A DNA stretch of 7,393 nucleotides from Anaerolineaceae bacterium UBA6801 (GTDB lineage: Bacteria > Chloroflexota > Anaerolineae > Anaerolineales > Anaerolineaceae): NCBI GenBank assembly GCA_002452315.1, contig DKFH01000014.1, positions 1-7,393 of the forward strand, in the 5' to 3' direction. Shown here piece after piece: positions 5,886 through 7,393 of the stretch; within the stretch, counting starts at the first letter, position 1; each line of letters opens with the position of its first letter. Both the position numbers and the translations under genes were made by a program. The notes under the pieces were generated by a model. It did not search any database. It had not been told where the DNA came from and saw only the letters and a list, made by a program, of their open reading frames with translations.

Positions 5886-7193
5886 ATGACGAACACCAAG
5901 TTGAACAAAATCCTGATGGTCTTTTTGATCATCGTGGCTGCGATCGCGTTATTACTGGCCATTTATTTCCTGCCGCCCGTGCACAGCCGGCTGTCCTGGC
6001 GGGTTTCCAGTCTGCGTGCGAATATCCACTATTTTTTCAACCCGTCAGATGAAGTCCTGATCGAACTTGGGCAAGCAGAAATTGCGGGCATGTTGACGCG
6101 TACCCCAACTGCAACCGAACTGCCGCCCACGGCGACGCTGGTGCCCTCGCTGACCCCCACAGATTACGTCCCGCCCACAGCAACCCTGACAGCCACCCCC
6201 AGCCCGTCTCCAACTCCAATCCCCTCAACGTTCCAATTGGAGGGCGTGGTGCATGAGTTCCAAACATTTAACAATTGCGGCCCAGCAAGTCTCTCGATGG
6301 CGCTTTCTTACTGGGGTTGGGAGGGTGATCAACACATAACAGCTGCCTGGTTGAAGCCCAATCCCAAGGATCGCAACGTAATGCCCTACGAGATGGTCGA
6401 CTACGTGCGCACCCAAACCAACTTGAACGCAGTTTTGCGTTGGGGTGGTGATCTGGAGATGATTCATCAATTTATCGCGGCAGGTTTCCCGGTATTGATC
6501 GAACGCGGTTTTTATGAAGAAGTGCCGCAACAGACTTGGATGGGCCACTATAATGTCATCACCGGCTACGACACCGAAAAGCAAATCTTTATCGTGCAAG
6601 ATTCGTTCGGTGGACCGAATACGATCTATAGTTTTGAAAGGATAGGGCGGCATTGGCGGGCGTTCAACTACGCGTTTATCATCATCTACCCCCCGGATCG
6701 TGAAGCGAGGGTGTTTGATCTGCTTGGCCCGCACGCTGATGAGACCTATAACTTGCAGCAAGCAGCCCAAAAAGCCAGGGAAGAGATCGAAGTGTTGAGC
6801 GGGCGTGAGTTGTTTTTCGCTTGGTATAACCTCGGCTCAAGCCTGGTGGGTTTGCGCGATTATTACGGGGCAGCTGAGGCCTTCGACCAGGCGTATGTCG
6901 TCTACAACGAGCTTGGTTCAAAGCCTTTTCGTATCACCTGGTATGTTACTGAGCCATATTTTGCCTATTATCACACCGGGCGTTACCAGGATGTGATTGA
7001 TCTGGCAAATATTACTATAAGTTTTGTTTCGAATGAGCCGGCCATCGGGGAGACCTGGGTCTGGAGGGGTCGTGCCCGGTTGAAATTAGGGGATGAGGAC
7101 GGCGCGGTGAGTGACTTTCGCGAGGCACTCAAATGGCACCCCGGGTGGTGGGTGGCTGAAAACGAGCTGCGTAACTTGGGACTCACCCCTTGA
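5886..7193 (+). CDS. Membrane-anchored C39-like cysteine peptidase with TPR-like C-terminus (copy 2)
   Basis: A 435-residue paralogue of the preceding gene with the same order of parts: membrane segment 10-29, juxtamembrane motif P30-PVHSRLSWRV40 and YFFNP, Thr/Pro-rich linker (about 72-114), peptidase domain (about 117-270) and TPR-like region (about 307-422). The catalytic set is intact: Q126, C131 in NNCGPASLSM, H221 in GHYNVITGYD and D239 in VQDS. By hand alignment about 57% of residues (72 of 126) match copy 1 over the catalytic part; the linker has diverged in sequence but kept its length and composition. Codon use looks less GC-rich at third positions than in copy 1. With both copies catalytically intact, they probably differ in substrate or expression rather than one being decayed. 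The start has no Shine-Dalgarno sequence but sits 6 nt after a -10 box. Confidence 0.9.
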   Translation: MTNTKLNKILMVFLIIVAAIALLLAIYFLPPVHSRLSWRVSSLRANIHYFFNPSDEVLIELGQAEIAGMLTRTPTATELPPTATLVPSLTPTDYVPPTATLTATPSPSPTPIPSTFQLEGVVHEFQTFNNCGPASLSMALSYWGWEGDQHITAAWLKPNPKDRNVMPYEMVDYVRTQTNLNAVLRWGGDLEMIHQFIAAGFPVLIERGFYEEVPQQTWMGHYNVITGYDTEKQIFIVQDSFGGPNTIYSFERIGRHWRAFNYAFIIIYPPDREARVFDLLGPHADETYNLQQAAQKAREEIEVLSGRELFFAWYNLGSSLVGLRDYYGAAEAFDQAYVVYNELGSKPFRITWYVTEPYFAYYHTGRYQDVIDLANITISFVSNEPAIGETWVWRGRARLKLGDEDGAVSDFREALKWHPGWWVAENELRNLGLTP

Positions 7194-7304
7194 GCGAAAA
7201 ACAGGGGTATGAGGGTGTTGAAAAACGAACAATGATTACTCATCATTTGTCAAAATCCATAATTAATTCTAATAACTACTATTATTATCTACTTTATATT
7301 AATG
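7194..7304. other. Non-coding stretch after copy 2, AT-rich from about 7229
   Basis: After the stop codon of the second peptidase comes about 35 nt of mixed sequence and then about 75 nt very rich in A and T. I find no convincing reading frame, intrinsic terminator or promoter here. It borders the GC-rich palindromic element and may be the DNA that element inserted into. Confidence 0.5.
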
Positions 7305-7378
7305 CGTAGGGGCAACCCTTCGCGAAGCACTCTTTGAGCCGTGGTTGCCCTGGGCAGACACGGAGGTCCGCCCCCACG
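7305..7378. repeat. Short palindromic repeat element (MITE- or REP-like)
   Basis: A 74-bp GC-rich element in AT-rich surroundings. Its ends are inverted repeats: CGTAGGGGC (7305-7313) against GCCCCCACG (7370-7378), eight of nine paired. Inside are an 8-bp stem GGGCAACC/GGTTGCCC (7310-7317 and 7343-7350), a perfect 10-bp palindrome CTTCGCGAAG (7318-7327) and a second hairpin GGGCAGAC/GTCCGCCC (7352-7359 and 7366-7373, seven of eight). It has no coding capacity. Such nested short palindromes are typical of non-autonomous interspersed repeats found in many copies per genome. It may also stop transcripts coming from the peptidase genes. Confidence 0.7.
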
Positions 7379-7393
7379 ATCAAATTTGTTTAG

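Overview
The window looks like a piece of a Chloroflexota genome, most likely Anaerolineae. The grounds are the moderately GC-rich coding style, the Pro/Thr-rich linkers following a single N-terminal membrane anchor in extracellular enzymes, the ArsR-type regulator with a large extra N-terminal domain next to an MFS exporter, and the short interspersed repeats at gene ends. This placement is inference from style, because no rRNA or marker gene is present.

Layout, left to right. (1) 1-1036, minus strand: the N-terminal 345 residues of a membrane-anchored serine hydrolase of the class A beta-lactamase fold, cut by the left window edge. (2) 1202-1738, plus strand: a Nudix hydrolase with a perfect Nudix box. 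It is divergent from the hydrolase across a 165-nt gap that holds promoters for both. (3) 1739-1929: a convergent intergenic region with seven tandem copies of a 14-bp repeat and one inverted copy. (4) 4260-1930, minus strand: a two-gene operon, an ArsR-family regulator followed after 3 nt by a 12-TM MFS transporter that starts at TTG. It is driven by a near-consensus sigma70-type promoter. (5) 4423-5739 and 5886-7193, plus strand: two tandem paralogues of a membrane-anchored C39-like cysteine peptidase with a C-terminal TPR-like domain. (6) 7194-7393: an AT-rich stretch, then a palindromic GC-rich repeat element that runs nearly to the window end.

How the parts fit together. The regulator and transporter form a self-contained efflux-type module, probably autoregulated, with an unknown ligand. 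The two peptidase paralogues each carry their own promoter copy, so the duplication appears to have included about 90 nt of upstream DNA. Both promoters place the -10 box exactly 6 nt before ATG, which predicts leaderless mRNAs, whereas the Nudix and ArsR genes have normal leaders with Shine-Dalgarno sequences. A third -10/N6/ATG arrangement sits in front of an eight-codon mini-ORF that overlaps the start of the serine hydrolase.

I see no CRISPR array, tRNA, rRNA, transposase or phage gene. The parts most worth a second look are the duplicated anchored peptidase/TPR pair with its leaderless promoters, the mini-ORF, the uncharacterised N-terminal domain of the regulator, and the two repeat elements.
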